A DNA stretch of 64,000 nt from Rhizobiaceae bacterium (GCA_017644005.1 JAEPMJ010000004.1:364885-428884), one strand, 5' to 3'. Shown: positions 25,289 to 34,356, numbered from the stretch's first letter. A program made the numbers and translations. The notes: a model not told the origin generated them from the sequence alone.

Positions 25289-25735
25289 ATGATAGATGAC
25301 GTCTACAATGCGAAGATCATCGAGTATGCTGGAAACATCGGCCGGATCGGACGGCTGAAAACGCCGCAAGCCAGCGCTACCGCGCATTCCAAGCTCTGTG
25401 GCTCGACCGTAACGATCGACCTTGTGATGGACGGCTCCACCGTCACAGACTTCGCGCATGAGGTGAAAGCCTGCGCGTTGGGCCAGGCGTCATCTTCTAT
25501 CATGGCACGCAACGTCGTGGGTTCGAGCGCGGACGAATTGCGCGCAGTACGCGAGACGATGCGCAGGATGCTGAAGGAAAACGGAGCGCCGCCTGAAGGC
25601 CGCTTCGCAGACCTCAAATATCTTGAGCCGGTGCGCGACTACAAAGCCCGGCATGCTTCCACAATGCTCACTTTCGATGCGGTGGTAGACGCGATCGACC
25701 AGATCGAAAAGAAACGAGCCGGCGAGGCCGCCTGA
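25289..25735 (+). CDS. NifU/IscU-like iron-sulfur assembly scaffold
   Basis: The 148-residue product begins MIDDVYNAKIIEYAGNIGRI, the alphaproteobacterial IscU/SufU-like N-terminus. It retains two cluster-binding cysteines, Cys37 (HSKLCGST) and Cys62 (EVKACALGQASSSI). The third cysteine expected near RIKCATL of SufU is replaced by RHASTML, so only two thiols are available. It may be a specialised scaffold or a sulfur-transfer helper rather than the main ISC scaffold. It starts a plus-strand run with yidD (five bases later) and lies divergent from folE. Confidence 0.85.
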   Translation: MIDDVYNAKIIEYAGNIGRIGRLKTPQASATAHSKLCGSTVTIDLVMDGSTVTDFAHEVKACALGQASSSIMARNVVGSSADELRAVRETMRRMLKENGAPPEGRFADLKYLEPVRDYKARHASTMLTFDAVVDAIDQIEKKRAGEAA

Positions 25736-25740
25736 GGCCA

Positions 25741-26115
25741 ATGGCCGGCCATCACCATAGCCGTGAACAGCACCGGCACACGGCCCGCTCGCGGAACTGG
25801 CAAGGCAGATGGCCGAAAACGCCTGGCCGCCTGGCAGGCACGTCGTTTGTGCGCCTCTATCAGCTCACATTGTCCGGTTTCATCGGAAATTCATGCCGGC
25901 ATTTCCCGACCTGTTCGGAATATGCCTATGAAGCTATTGCGCGCCATGGCCTTTGGTCCGGCGGCTGGCTGGGACTGTTCAGGGTGACGCGCTGCGGTCC
26001 GGGTGGTACCCATGGCGTCGACCCCGTTCCCGAAAGTCTGGATCTCGACCAGACCTGGTGGGCGCCGTGGAGATTTTGGCGCGCCAGCAAGAAAAAGCCG
26101 AACCCACAGATCTGA
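25741..26115 (+). CDS. yidD: Membrane protein insertion efficiency factor YidD
   Basis: YidD is a small membrane-associated protein that helps YidC insert membrane proteins. The 124-residue product has the family core LYQLTLSGFIGNSCRHFPTC, followed by SEYAYEAIARHG and RVTRCGPGGTHGVDPVP, with its three conserved cysteines. A basic N-terminal extension of about 35 residues precedes the core. In many genomes yidD sits with yidC and rnpA; here it lies five bases after the NifU-like gene, a rhizobial arrangement. Confidence 0.94.
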   Translation: MAGHHHSREQHRHTARSRNWQGRWPKTPGRLAGTSFVRLYQLTLSGFIGNSCRHFPTCSEYAYEAIARHGLWSGGWLGLFRVTRCGPGGTHGVDPVPESLDLDQTWWAPWRFWRASKKKPNPQI

Positions 26116-26208
26116 TCGCCGAACAATGCGCCGGGTGGGCACTTGTTCAATAACGCTGCTGCTGGCAGGTTAGGAATCGCGCACACTCAGAAGGAGAGGG
26201 AGGCCGCC

Positions 26209-26385
26209 ATGGCTCACAAATTCGAAATCTACAAAGACAAAAAGGGCGAGTTCCGCGTCCGTTTCAAATATAATTCCGAGATCATGTTCTCGACCGAGGG
26301 TTACACCACCAAGTCGAGTGCGGAAAACGCCATCGCTTCGATCAAGAAAAACGGCCCGGGCGCTCCGATCGAAGACAACAGCTAG
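26209..26385 (+). CDS. DUF1508 (YegP-like) small protein
   Basis: The 58-residue product is a single DUF1508 unit: KFEIYKDKKGEFRVRFKYN, then MFSTEGYTTKSSAENAIASI. YegP-type proteins are small alpha-beta folds, often in two copies; this is a one-copy form. Function is unknown. A strong ribosome-binding site (AAGGAGAGGGAGG) precedes the ATG at 26209, so the upstream 22-codon extension is rejected. It lies between yidD and thrS. Confidence 0.88.
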   Translation: MAHKFEIYKDKKGEFRVRFKYNSEIMFSTEGYTTKSSAENAIASIKKNGPGAPIEDNS

Positions 26386-26429
26386 ACAGCCGCGCCGGCA
26401 CGAAGGTCGGCAGATCGGCACTTTTACGT

Positions 26430-26467
26430 CGCGCCGGCACTGCACGCTCTTTACGTGCGCCGGCGCG
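26430..26467 (+). promoter_or_regulatory. Two-tier hairpin in the DUF1508-thrS gap
   Basis: A perfect 9-bp stem, CGCGCCGGC (26430-26438) with GCCGGCGCG (26459-26467), holds an inner 5-bp stem GCACG/CGTGC and a 7-base loop CTCTTTA. A 3-base bulge (ACT) lies on the 5' side only. No T tract follows. It could end the upstream transcript or act in the thrS leader; I cannot tell which. It lies 93 bases before the thrS ATG. Confidence 0.45.
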
Positions 26468-26559
26468 ATGCATATGTAGCGCCTGCCGGAGCGCCCAAGC
26501 TCCGCGAATACGACAACCACCCGCGTTCGTAGGCGGGACTGGATAGAAAGGACACGATC

Positions 26560-28539
26560 ATGGCGTCAGCCATCTCACTTGCTTTTCCCGACGGTTCCAG
26601 GCGCGAGTACGATGCCGCGACCAACGGCGCCGAACTTGCCCAATCGATCTCCAAATCGCTTGCCAAAAAAGCCATCGCCTACGCGCTCGACGGCGAGGTG
26701 CGCGACCTCGCCGATCCGATCGGGCGCGACGGCGCGGTGGAGATACTGACGCGCGACGATCCCCGCGCGCTCGAACTCATCCGGCACGATGCCGCCCACG
26801 TGCTTGCCGAGGCGGTGCAGGAACTCTGGCCCGGTACGCAGGTGACCATCGGCCCGGTGATTGAAAACGGCTTCTATTACGACTTCGCCCGCAACGAGCC
26901 TTTCACGCCTGATGACTTCCCGGCGATCGAAAAGAAGATGCGCGAGATCATTCAGCGCAATCGGCCCTTCACCAAGGAGGTGTGGGACCGCGACCGCGCG
27001 CGCAAGGTCTTCAGCGACAAGGGCGAGAGCTACAAGGTCGAGCTGATCGACGCCATTCCCGACGATCAGGACCTGAAAATCTACGCGCAGGGCGACTGGT
27101 TCGATTTGTGCCGCGGACCGCATATGGCTTCAACGGGCCAGATCGGCAACGCATTCAAATTGATGAAAGTGGCCGGCGCTTATTGGCGCGGCGATGCCAA
27201 CAATCCGATGCTGACGCGCATCTACGGCACCGCATGGCGCGACCAAAGCGAACTCGACAATTATCTCCACATGCTTGCCGAGGCCGAAAAGCGGGACCAC
27301 CGACGCCTCGGGCGGGAGATGGATCTGTTTCATTTCCAGGAGGAGGGGCCGGGCGTCGTGTTCTGGCATGCCAAAGGCTGGAAGATGTTCCAGAACCTTC
27401 TGGCCTATATGCGCCGCCGCCTCGAAGGCACTTACGACGAGGTGAACGCGCCGCAGGTGCTCGACCACTCACTGTGGGAGACATCCGGCCATTGGGGCTG
27501 GTACCGCGAGAATATGTTCGCCGTTCAGTGTGCGGACGACGAAGCCGAGGACAAACGCGTCTTCGCGCTGAAGCCGATGAACTGCCCCGGTCACGTGCAG
27601 ATATTCAAGCACGGCCTGAAGTCCTACCGCGATCTGCCGGTGCGGCTCGCCGAATTCGGCGCAGTGCATCGCTACGAGCCGTCCGGTGCATTGCACGGGC
27701 TGATGAGGGTGCGCGGCTTCACACAGGACGATGCACATATTTTCTGCACGGAGGAACAACTCGAGGCCGAAATACTGAAGATCAACGACCTTATGATGTC
27801 GGTCTATGAGGATTTCGGCTTTACCGAGGTTGTGGTCAAGCTCGCCACCCGTCCGGAAAAGCGCGTCGGCACGGATGCGGCATGGGATCACGCGGAGGAC
27901 ATTCTGCGCCGCGCCCTGACGAAAATGGAGGCCGAATCCAACGGTCGCATCAAGGCCGGGATCAATGAGGGCGAGGGCACGTTCTACGGACCCAAGTTCG
28001 AATATACGCTGCGCGATGCGATCGGTCGGGAATGGCAGTGCGGCACCACGCAGGTGGACTTCAATCTGCCGGAGCGGTTCGGAGCGTTCTATATCGACAA
28101 GGACTCGGAGAAGAAGCAGCCGGTTATGGTGCATCGTGCCATCGTCGGGTCACTTGAGCGCTTCCTGGGTATCCTCATCGAGAGCCATGCGGGCCACATG
28201 CCGCTATGGTTCGCGCCGTTGCAGGTGGTCGTCGCAACGATCACTTCAGATGCCGATGACTATGCCGGGGTGGTGGTGGAGAAGCTGCGAGCTGCAGGCC
28301 TGACCGTCGAGGCCGATCTTCGCAACGAGAAGATCAACTATAAGGTTCGCGAACATTCGCTGACGAAGGTACCGGTCATTCTCGTATGCGGCAAACGCGA
28401 GGCGGAAGAGGGGACGGTTAACATCCGGCGGCTGGGTTCGCGCGAGCAGCAGTCGATGACAGTTGACGATGCGCTCGCGGCCCTTCTTGAAGAGGCGCTG
28501 CCGCCCGACGTTGCCCGCAAGCGCGCCGGCAGCAAATGA
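26560..28539 (+). CDS. thrS: Threonyl-tRNA synthetase
   Basis: ThrRS charges tRNA-Thr and edits misacylated serine. The 659-residue product has the N-terminal TGS domain ([17 protein letters not shown]), the editing domain with [18 protein letters not shown] and [15 protein letters not shown], the class II core ([20 protein letters not shown], then [20 protein letters not shown]), and a C-terminal anticodon-binding domain ([20 protein letters not shown]). AAAGGA lies six to eleven bases before the ATG. Confidence 0.98.
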   Translation: MASAISLAFPDGSRREYDAATNGAELAQSISKSLAKKAIAYALDGEVRDLADPIGRDGAVEILTRDDPRALELIRHDAAHVLAEAVQELWPGTQVTIGPVIENGFYYDFARNEPFTPDDFPAIEKKMREIIQRNRPFTKEVWDRDRARKVFSDKGESYKVELIDAIPDDQDLKIYAQGDWFDLCRGPHMASTGQIGNAFKLMKVAGAYWRGDANNPMLTRIYGTAWRDQSELDNYLHMLAEAEKRDHRRLGREMDLFHFQEEGPGVVFWHAKGWKMFQNLLAYMRRRLEGTYDEVNAPQVLDHSLWETSGHWGWYRENMFAVQCADDEAEDKRVFALKPMNCPGHVQIFKHGLKSYRDLPVRLAEFGAVHRYEPSGALHGLMRVRGFTQDDAHIFCTEEQLEAEILKINDLMMSVYEDFGFTEVVVKLATRPEKRVGTDAAWDHAEDILRRALTKMEAESNGRIKAGINEGEGTFYGPKFEYTLRDAIGREWQCGTTQVDFNLPERFGAFYIDKDSEKKQPVMVHRAIVGSLERFLGILIESHAGHMPLWFAPLQVVVATITSDADDYAGVVVEKLRAAGLTVEADLRNEKINYKVREHSLTKVPVILVCGKREAEEGTVNIRRLGSREQQSMTVDDALAALLEEALPPDVARKRAGSK

Positions 28540-28545
28540 CATGCG

Positions 28546-28568
28546 CCCGGGCGCCATGCGTGCCCGGG
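28546..28568. terminator. Hairpin between convergent thrS and exported-protein genes
   Basis: A 7-bp perfect stem CCCGGGC/GCCCGGG with a 9-base loop starts seven bases past the thrS stop. The opposite gene ends at 28607, so the hairpin could stop transcripts from both sides. There is no T tract on either strand, so it would be a weak intrinsic terminator at best. Confidence 0.4.
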
Positions 28569-28606
28569 TCGCTTGCAGACAATTTCACTGAAAGTCCGGC
28601 GTGATC

Positions 28607-29593
28607 TCAGTCGTGCGATTCTGCCAACGATGCATCGTTGGCGAGCACTTCCACGTCCTGGTTGCGGCCGGGAACGATGGTGAAGTCTTTCTGGTAGATG
28701 CGGTCCCGGTTCTTGGCGATGGCCGTGTAGCTGCCTTCCGCAAGCACCATCGGAGCAAATGCACCGACCACTTCGCGGACGATGTCGCCGGTGTCGGTGA
28801 GAACCGACCACGAGGTATCGGCGATCGCTTCGCCGCCCTCGTCACGCACCAGCTTGAGGGTAATCTGGGCGGCACGATGCTCCACGGTCGCCTCGGTCAG
28901 CTTGCCGGCCTCGACGCGGATATCCGCCCGAATGACTGCGTTCACCGAACCGTAGGTCGACACCACGTGATAAGTGCCGGCGTTGAGCCTGACCACCGTG
29001 TTGGGTGCAACGTTCGGAATGATCAGGGCGCGGTCGCCGTGGGTACCTGTCTCGGTTTCATATATCGAGAAGCGGAGTTTGGAAGGCGGAATGCGTACAC
29101 CGCCTGACAGAACGGCGTCCAGCTTCACGCCTCCGGCGTCGAGTACCAGGCTTTCAGTTCGCGGCTCGCGCCCGACATTGATGCGTTTGGTGGCACCGGC
29201 GCGCCCGAACGCAGCGTGGACGAAATAGCTGCCCGGGGCGAGTTCGAACAGGCTGGAGCCGCCTTGCGCGGAGGCAATGAGCGGCAGTTTTCCGTTCTCG
29301 TCTGCCTGTGGACCGAATATCCGCCAGGTCACCCCGCGAGTGATTTCGGGACCGTCAGCAAATAGCTGCGCGGAGAGCCTGATGGCGCCTGGCTGGATAG
29401 CCAGAGGTTCCTGCGTGGTTGCCGGCGCGTAACCCGAGATGGCCGGGAGGTTAAGATCGTCGGGCTTCCCGAAAGTGTCGGCGCTCGCTCCTGTCGAATC
29501 CTGCTGTGCACCGGCCGGGCCAACGGCGGCGAAAGTAGTGAGGGCGGCACCAAGAAGGAGCGACCGGAGCAGGGGAACAATCCACGCAAACAT
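28607..29593 (-). CDS. Exported protein of unknown function
   Basis: The 328-residue product has a signal peptide (MFAWIVPLLRSLLLGAALTT, likely cleavage after GPAGA). The rest is predicted beta-rich, made of repeated sandwich-like units, for example GSYFVHAAFGRAGATKRINV, GTYHVVSTYGSVNAVIRADI and GSYTAIAKNRDRIYQKDF. Each unit carries a G(S/T)Y motif, suggesting three or four carboxypeptidase-regulatory-like or Ig-like folds. I recognise no enzyme motif. The ATG at 29593 is supported by AAGG; the reading frame to 29731 overlaps the promoter of the nitroreductase and is dropped. Confidence 0.8.
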   Translation of the reverse strand: MFAWIVPLLRSLLLGAALTTFAAVGPAGAQQDSTGASADTFGKPDDLNLPAISGYAPATTQEPLAIQPGAIRLSAQLFADGPEITRGVTWRIFGPQADENGKLPLIASAQGGSSLFELAPGSYFVHAAFGRAGATKRINVGREPRTESLVLDAGGVKLDAVLSGGVRIPPSKLRFSIYETETGTHGDRALIIPNVAPNTVVRLNAGTYHVVSTYGSVNAVIRADIRVEAGKLTEATVEHRAAQITLKLVRDEGGEAIADTSWSVLTDTGDIVREVVGAFAPMVLAEGSYTAIAKNRDRIYQKDFTIVPGRNQDVEVLANDASLAESHD

Positions 29594-29721
29594 GACTTGC
29601 CTTGAACCCCAGGGCGATGGCAATTTCAAGGCTGAAACGGCGCCCGGTGCCGTCATCACGCCAGCACTGTTTGGCAGTCGCGCCTCCCTCGCAACGACAA
29701 TCCCCTGTTTCGGAGCATGTT

Positions 29722-30306
29722 TTGAACGCAAACGTTCTCGATTTTCTGCTTTCGCGCAAATCGGCGCCTATTGCCGAACTGCGTCCGCCTGCGCCGGATG
29801 ACGATGAAATCTCATTGCTGATCCGTGCCGCGAGCCGCGTGCCCGACCACGGCCGCCTGGTACCCTGGCGGTTCATGATCTACCGCGGTGATGCCCGCTT
29901 GAAGATCGGCGAGTTGCTTGCGAAACGTGCCGAGGAGCGAGAAGGCCCACTGCCGGTCGCGCGTGTCGAACAGGAAAAAGCGCGTTTCGCGCGGGCGCCG
30001 CTCGTCATCGGCGTGATCCACTGCCCGCGCGACAATCCGAAGATACCGCAATGGGAGATGCTGCTTTCGGGCGGTGCCGCAGCCATGAATCTGGTGCTCG
30101 CTGCCAATGCCTTGGGCTACGGCACCAACTGGATTACGAACTGGTATTCCGACGATGCAGACAGCCGGCGCATACTCGGCCTTGCTCCGGAGGAGCGGGT
30201 TGTGGGATTCGTGCATATCGGCACGTTCACCGGTGACGCTCCAGAGCGGCCGCGGCCCGACCCCGAAACGCTTGTCAGCGAATACACCGGACCCTGGCAG
30301 AGCTGA
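29722..30306 (+). CDS. Nitroreductase family protein (YdjA-like)
   Basis: The 194-residue product is a small FMN-dependent nitroreductase-fold protein: LLSRKSAPIAELRPPAP, then RVPDHGRLVPWRFMIYRG, MLLSGGAAAMNLVLAANALG and GTNWITNWYS. YdjA-like members are short and often have weak activity toward nitroaromatics. The start is taken as TTG at 29722, because GGAG lies six to seven bases upstream and the longer frame from 29602 has no family likeness. The flavin reductase follows after one base (TGACATG), suggesting an operon of two flavin enzymes. Confidence 0.87.
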   Translation: MNANVLDFLLSRKSAPIAELRPPAPDDDEISLLIRAASRVPDHGRLVPWRFMIYRGDARLKIGELLAKRAEEREGPLPVARVEQEKARFARAPLVIGVIHCPRDNPKIPQWEMLLSGGAAAMNLVLAANALGYGTNWITNWYSDDADSRRILGLAPEERVVGFVHIGTFTGDAPERPRPDPETLVSEYTGPWQS

Positions 30307-30307
30307 C

Positions 30308-30916
30308 ATGTTCTACGAACCGAAAAACGGGCATGGGCTTCCGCATGACCCTACCAAGGCAATCGTCGCGCCGCGGCCGATCGGCTGGATATCCACGATC
30401 GATGAAAACGGAACGCCGAATATCGGGCCGTACTCGTTCTTCAACATGCTGTCCTCCCGCCCGCCGCTCGTCTGGTTTTCTTCCGAAGGGCCGAAGGACA
30501 GTGCCGCACATGCCGAGGCGAGCGGCGAATTTGTCGTCAATCTGGTCGGCCGCGAACTGGCGCAAAAGATGAACCTGAGCGCGGTAGACGCTCCGCGCGG
30601 CGTGAGCGAATTCGGTTATGCCGGTTTGACGGCCGCGCCGTCCGTCATAGTAAAGCCACCGCGCATAGCCGGTGCGCCGGCAGCCCTGGAATGCAAGGTC
30701 ACTGAAATCAGGAGCCCGCGCGGTCTGGACGGCAGACAAAGCGACTCCATCGTCGTGACAGGTGAAATTGTTGGCGTTCACATAGACGACGCCATGCTGA
30801 AGGATGGCATGTTCGACACCACTGCCGCTGGCAACGTCGGTCGGCTGGGTTACATGGATTATGCTTCAGTGGACCGTATTTTTTCCATGCGCCGGCCGCG
30901 CTGGGGCAAGGACTAG
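30308..30916 (+). CDS. Flavin reductase-like domain protein
   Basis: The 202-residue product is of the flavin reductase/FMN-binding split-barrel family: AIVAPRPIGWISTIDENGTPNIGPYSFF with SSRPPLVWFSSEGPKDS, then EFVVNLVGREL. Such proteins reduce or hold FMN, often for a partner oxygenase; no partner is nearby. It begins one base after the nitroreductase stop. Its TAG stop shares the palindrome CTAG with the stop of the convergent CitE-like gene. Confidence 0.87.
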   Translation: MFYEPKNGHGLPHDPTKAIVAPRPIGWISTIDENGTPNIGPYSFFNMLSSRPPLVWFSSEGPKDSAAHAEASGEFVVNLVGRELAQKMNLSAVDAPRGVSEFGYAGLTAAPSVIVKPPRIAGAPAALECKVTEIRSPRGLDGRQSDSIVVTGEIVGVHIDDAMLKDGMFDTTAAGNVGRLGYMDYASVDRIFSMRRPRWGKD

Positions 30917-31791
30917 TCGGCTTTGGAACTGGCGGCGCGCGTCAGCACACGCTCAGCCAGGCGCAGATGCGGGCGGTCATACATCTTGCCGCCGATGGCC
31001 AGTACCCCCGGGTCACCCGCCGCCCGAAACGCAGCTACGATCTTCTCCGCTTCCGCGACCGCCTCGTCAGAAGGTGTGAAGACCTCGTTGATCACGGGTA
31101 CCTGAGCGGGATGAATTGCCATCTTGGCGGTGAATCCGTCGCGTTCGGCTTCAACGCAGTCGGCGCGAAATCCAGCTTCATTGCGGAAATCGGGATAGAC
31201 TGTATCGACCGCCGGTGTACCGGCAGAAGAGGCTGCGAGGAGCGTTATGGTGCGGGCATAGCTAAAGATGTCGGTGTAGCGGCCTGTCTCGTCTCGCGTC
31301 GCGCGCGCGCCCACCGCAGCCGAAAGGTCCTCCGCACCCCAGGTGAGGCCAGCGAGGCGAGGCGTCGTGTCCTGGTATGTGGCGCCCGCCAGGACACCGG
31401 CCGCCGTTTCTGTAATGATCGGCAGGATGCGGGTTGCTCCGTCATCGATGCCGTTCTGGGCCTCGTGGACCCTGAGCTTGGTCGACAGCAGCATGACATC
31501 GTTGCCGCCGGAGCATTTGGGCAGCATGATGCCGTCGGGTTTTACGGGCATCACCGCTGCGAGATCGTCGTCAGTCAGGCCGGTCGAGAAGTCGTTCACG
31601 CGGATGAAGAGCGTGGCGGCTGCTCTGGCTTCTCCGGAACCCGCAAATGTCGCAGTGATTTCGCGCGCCGTCTGTTTCGCGGCAGCCGCGACTGAATCCT
31701 CTAGGTCGATGATCAGTACATCGGCGCCTGATCGGAGGCTCTTCTCGAGCTTGCGCTCCGAATCGCCGGGGACAAAAAGCAGCGAGCGCAT
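30913..31791 (-). CDS. CitE-like CoA ester lyase (HpcH/HpaI family)
   Basis: The 292-residue product is a TIM-barrel lyase of the citrate-lyase beta/malyl-CoA lyase family: MRSLLFVPGDSERKLEKSL, then DVLIIDLEDSVAAAAK, IRVNDFSTGL, GIMLPKCSG, ITETAAGVL and KMAIHPAQVPVINEVF. The acidic metal ligands and Arg of the family are visible. Such enzymes split malyl-, citramalyl- or related CoA esters. It lies three bases after a MaoC hydratase, so the pair probably hydrates and then cleaves one CoA ester. The exact substrate is not set by sequence; there are no citrate lyase partners nearby. Confidence 0.88.
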   Translation of the reverse strand: MRSLLFVPGDSERKLEKSLRSGADVLIIDLEDSVAAAAKQTAREITATFAGSGEARAAATLFIRVNDFSTGLTDDDLAAVMPVKPDGIMLPKCSGGNDVMLLSTKLRVHEAQNGIDDGATRILPIITETAAGVLAGATYQDTTPRLAGLTWGAEDLSAAVGARATRDETGRYTDIFSYARTITLLAASSAGTPAVDTVYPDFRNEAGFRADCVEAERDGFTAKMAIHPAQVPVINEVFTPSDEAVAEAEKIVAAFRAAGDPGVLAIGGKMYDRPHLRLAERVLTRAASSKAD

Positions 31792-31794
31792 TCC

Positions 31795-32247
31795 TTAGGC
31801 CGACTGCCTGAGGATCATGGCGCTGCGCCTGCAGCGCGCAACAAGCACATCATCCTGGTTGAATGCGCGATGCTCGAATTCAACGATGCCGCGGTCCGGT
31901 TTCGACTTAGAACCGCGCACCCCGATCACCTCGGTTTCAACATGCAGCGTGTCACCGTGGAACACGGGATGCGGAAAAACGGTCTCCGTCATGCCCAGAT
32001 TGCCAACAGTCGTGCCGTGTGTGGTGTCGTTGACCGAGATGCCGATCATGAGGCCCAGCGTGAAAATAGAGTTCACAAGTGGCTTGCCCCATTCGGTTTT
32101 GGCCGCATAGTCGAAATCGATGTGAAGCTGCTGCGTGTTCATGGTCATGACCGAAAACAGCACGTTGTCCGATTCGGTCACGGTACGGGTCACGGAATGG
32201 CGGATCACCTGACCGACCTCGAACTGTTCCAGAAATAGTCCCGGCAT
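31795..32247 (-). CDS. MaoC family hydratase
   Basis: The 150-residue product is a single hot-dog fold of the MaoC/(R)-hydratase family: FEVGQVIRHSVTRTVTESDN, HIDFDYAAKTEWGKPLVNSI, and GVRGSKSKPDRGIVEFEHRA. The catalytic Asp and His are apparent in the DFDYA region. It would hydrate an enoyl-CoA, for the CitE-like lyase encoded next. The ATG at 32247 has AGGAGG at good spacing; the GTG directly before it is too close. The gene is divergent from DUF2336. Confidence 0.9.
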   Translation of the reverse strand: MPGLFLEQFEVGQVIRHSVTRTVTESDNVLFSVMTMNTQQLHIDFDYAAKTEWGKPLVNSIFTLGLMIGISVNDTTHGTTVGNLGMTETVFPHPVFHGDTLHVETEVIGVRGSKSKPDRGIVEFEHRAFNQDDVLVARCRRSAMILRQSA

Positions 32248-32384
32248 CACGCTCCTCCTGTTGCAAGATGCCTGATAGCTGCGGCATTGGCGACGGACAA
32301 GGCGTTAAGAAACATGGTGAACCCTTCGTAAACCATTCCTGCCTAACGTGCCTGCAACAGCTTGCGAGGCATGGTTTCCAGTAG

Positions 32385-33527
32385 ATGATAGTCGCACAAT
32401 TCCTGAATTGGGTAGATACGGCACGGGTTTCAGAGCGGGCGGACGCTGCGCACGCGCTTGCGCGGGCCTATTTGCAGGACGATGTATCCTTCGAGGACAG
32501 ATGCGCTGCCGAAGCTGCCCTGACCATGCTTCTGGACGATCCGTCGCCCAAGGTCCGTATGGCGATGGCCGAGGTGCTGGCGCTGAGCTATCGCGCGCCG
32601 CAGCAGATCATAAATGCGCTGGCGCACGATCAGCCGGATATCGCGGCGACCGTGCTGGCGCTTTCACCAGCCCTGAGTGACGCCGATCTGATCGATCACG
32701 TCGCTGCGGGCGGGCGGCACAAACAGCGGCACATTGCGTCGCGTCCGGTCATTTCGATGTCGGTGGCGGCTGCGATCGCAGAAGTGGGTACGGCCGAGGC
32801 TGCAATTGAATTGGTCCGGAATACCGGCGCAACGATCGCCGCGCTGTCGTTCCGCCGCCTCGCCGAGCGATTTGGCGATCGTGGCGACGTTCGGGAAGTT
32901 TTGCTTGCCGACCGCCGTCTGCCGCCGGAAAGCCGCCACCACTTACTGGTCAAGGTGGGCGAGGCGCTGAAGGACTCGCCGTTCGTTGTGGCGCTGATCG
33001 GCGCCGACCGGGCCGCGAAGCTCACACGTGACGCCTGCGTTAAGGCATCCGTCACGCTTATCGACGGCACGGATACAAGCGAATACGGCGCGCTCGTGGA
33101 GCATCTGCGAATGCGCGGCGAACTCACCACCAGCTTTGTGCTGCGCACCGTTGCCGTGGGCAAGATCGACTTCTTCGGCGCAGCTCTGGTGGCGATTTCC
33201 GGTCAGACGGCACAGCGCGTGCGTGCCTTGCTCGCAGGGGGCAGGGTTGCTGCCCTTTCCGCGCTGTTCCGAGCTTCAGGCCTGCCCGCCTATGCAGATA
33301 AGGCGATCCTCACCGCACTGGAGGTCTGGCGCGAAGTCGCCAACGGCAAACGAGTCGCCGGTGCGCAGGAGGTTACGTGGCTGATGCTGAAGACGATCAA
33401 TGCGGCGCCCGGCCAGTCCGGTCCGACGCGCGAATGCCGCGAACTGGCATCATTGCTCAAGTCGATCCATCTCGACGAACTGCGTGCCAATGCACGCGGT
33501 CATGCGCTGGCGATCGCTGCGGCATAG
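32385..33527 (+). CDS. DUF2336 protein
   Basis: The 380-residue product belongs to the alphaproteobacterial DUF2336 family: LDDPSPKVRMAMAEVLALSY, then ALAHDQPDIAATVLALSPAL, in a HEAT-like alpha repeat. Some members are linked to cell-cycle or stress regulation, but none is defined well enough to assign here. No signal peptide or membrane segment is seen. It stands alone between the MaoC gene (divergent) and the hydrolase gene (convergent). The ATG has only a weak ribosome-binding site. Confidence 0.85.
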   Translation: MIVAQFLNWVDTARVSERADAAHALARAYLQDDVSFEDRCAAEAALTMLLDDPSPKVRMAMAEVLALSYRAPQQIINALAHDQPDIAATVLALSPALSDADLIDHVAAGGRHKQRHIASRPVISMSVAAAIAEVGTAEAAIELVRNTGATIAALSFRRLAERFGDRGDVREVLLADRRLPPESRHHLLVKVGEALKDSPFVVALIGADRAAKLTRDACVKASVTLIDGTDTSEYGALVEHLRMRGELTTSFVLRTVAVGKIDFFGAALVAISGQTAQRVRALLAGGRVAALSALFRASGLPAYADKAILTALEVWREVANGKRVAGAQEVTWLMLKTINAAPGQSGPTRECRELASLLKSIHLDELRANARGHALAIAAA

Positions 33528-33531
33528 CGGA

Positions 33532-34335
33532 TCAGCCGGCGGTGCCGGCTGCAGTCATTTCGATGAAATCGGCAACAGCTTCGAGTGTCTCGTGGCTCCA
33601 GAGATCATTGTGTCCGATGCCCGGGAGCACTTTGAGTTCCTTCGGTTCCGGAGCCAGCTCGTACAATGCGCGGCCGTGACGAAGCGGAACGACCGTGTCC
33701 CTGTCGCCATGCAGAAAGAGCTTGGGCTCGCCCACATCGACAATGCGCATGTCCGATCTGAACGGGTCGCGGATCAGCGGGCCGATCGGAAGGTACGGGT
33801 AGTGAGCTCGTGCTAGTGCAAGCACCGAGTCCGGAGCGGAGATGAGAACCAGGCCTGCCGAAGCCCGTTCAGCGGCGACGGCGACCGCGACCGCCGAGCC
33901 GAGCGACTGGCCAACGACCATGACCGGACCGTGATGACGTTGAGCGAGCCAGTCCCACGCTGCCAGGCCGTCGGCGATCAAACCCGGTTCGCTGGGCGTG
34001 CCGCTGGAGCCGCCATAACCACGGTAGGAAACGGCGAGCAATCCTATGTCACGCTGTGCGAATGCCGCCGCCATGAAGCCGAGATTCAGAATGGTGTCGC
34101 CGTTGCCATGAAAGAAGATCGCGGCTGACCGGCCCTTGTCGGCTGAAGCGTAAAGCGCGTGAAGCGTTTCGCCATCGCCGGTTAGGAGCTTCACATGTTC
34201 CCCCCAAGGCGGCCGTTCCGGCACGGGGTCCACGCCCGCTGTAGCGCCCGGAAACAGCATCGAGCGCTGGCCAAAATACATGAAGGCGACGAAGAACGCG
34301 TAGGCGATTGCAACAGACAGGACGAATGTCAGCAA
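33532..34335 (-). CDS. Membrane-anchored alpha/beta hydrolase (Bem46/ABHD13-like)
   Basis: The 267-residue product has one N-terminal membrane segment (FVLSVAIAYAFFVAFMYFG) and an alpha/beta hydrolase fold. The oxyanion region is FFHGNGDTILN, the nucleophile elbow VVGQSLGSAVAVA, the acid HGDRDTVVP and the base GIGHND. The substrate is unknown; related proteins act on acyl esters or thioesters. The apparent start is TTG at 34335, with CTG next; both are poor, so the true N-terminus may differ by a residue or two. It lies just downstream of parE on the same strand. Confidence 0.85.
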   Translation of the reverse strand: MLTFVLSVAIAYAFFVAFMYFGQRSMLFPGATAGVDPVPERPPWGEHVKLLTGDGETLHALYASADKGRSAAIFFHGNGDTILNLGFMAAAFAQRDIGLLAVSYRGYGGSSGTPSEPGLIADGLAAWDWLAQRHHGPVMVVGQSLGSAVAVAVAAERASAGLVLISAPDSVLALARAHYPYLPIGPLIRDPFRSDMRIVDVGEPKLFLHGDRDTVVPLRHGRALYELAPEPKELKVLPGIGHNDLWSHETLEAVADFIEMTAAGTAG

Positions 34336-34356
34336 CTTCCTGATTGGCTCGGCCTT

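Noticed and set aside
26442..26458. The inner thrS-leader stem-loop as a mimic of the tRNA-Thr anticodon arm, as in E. coli thrS autoregulation.
   Set aside because: The 7-base loop CTCTTTA would present CUU at the anticodon positions, which is not a threonine anticodon.
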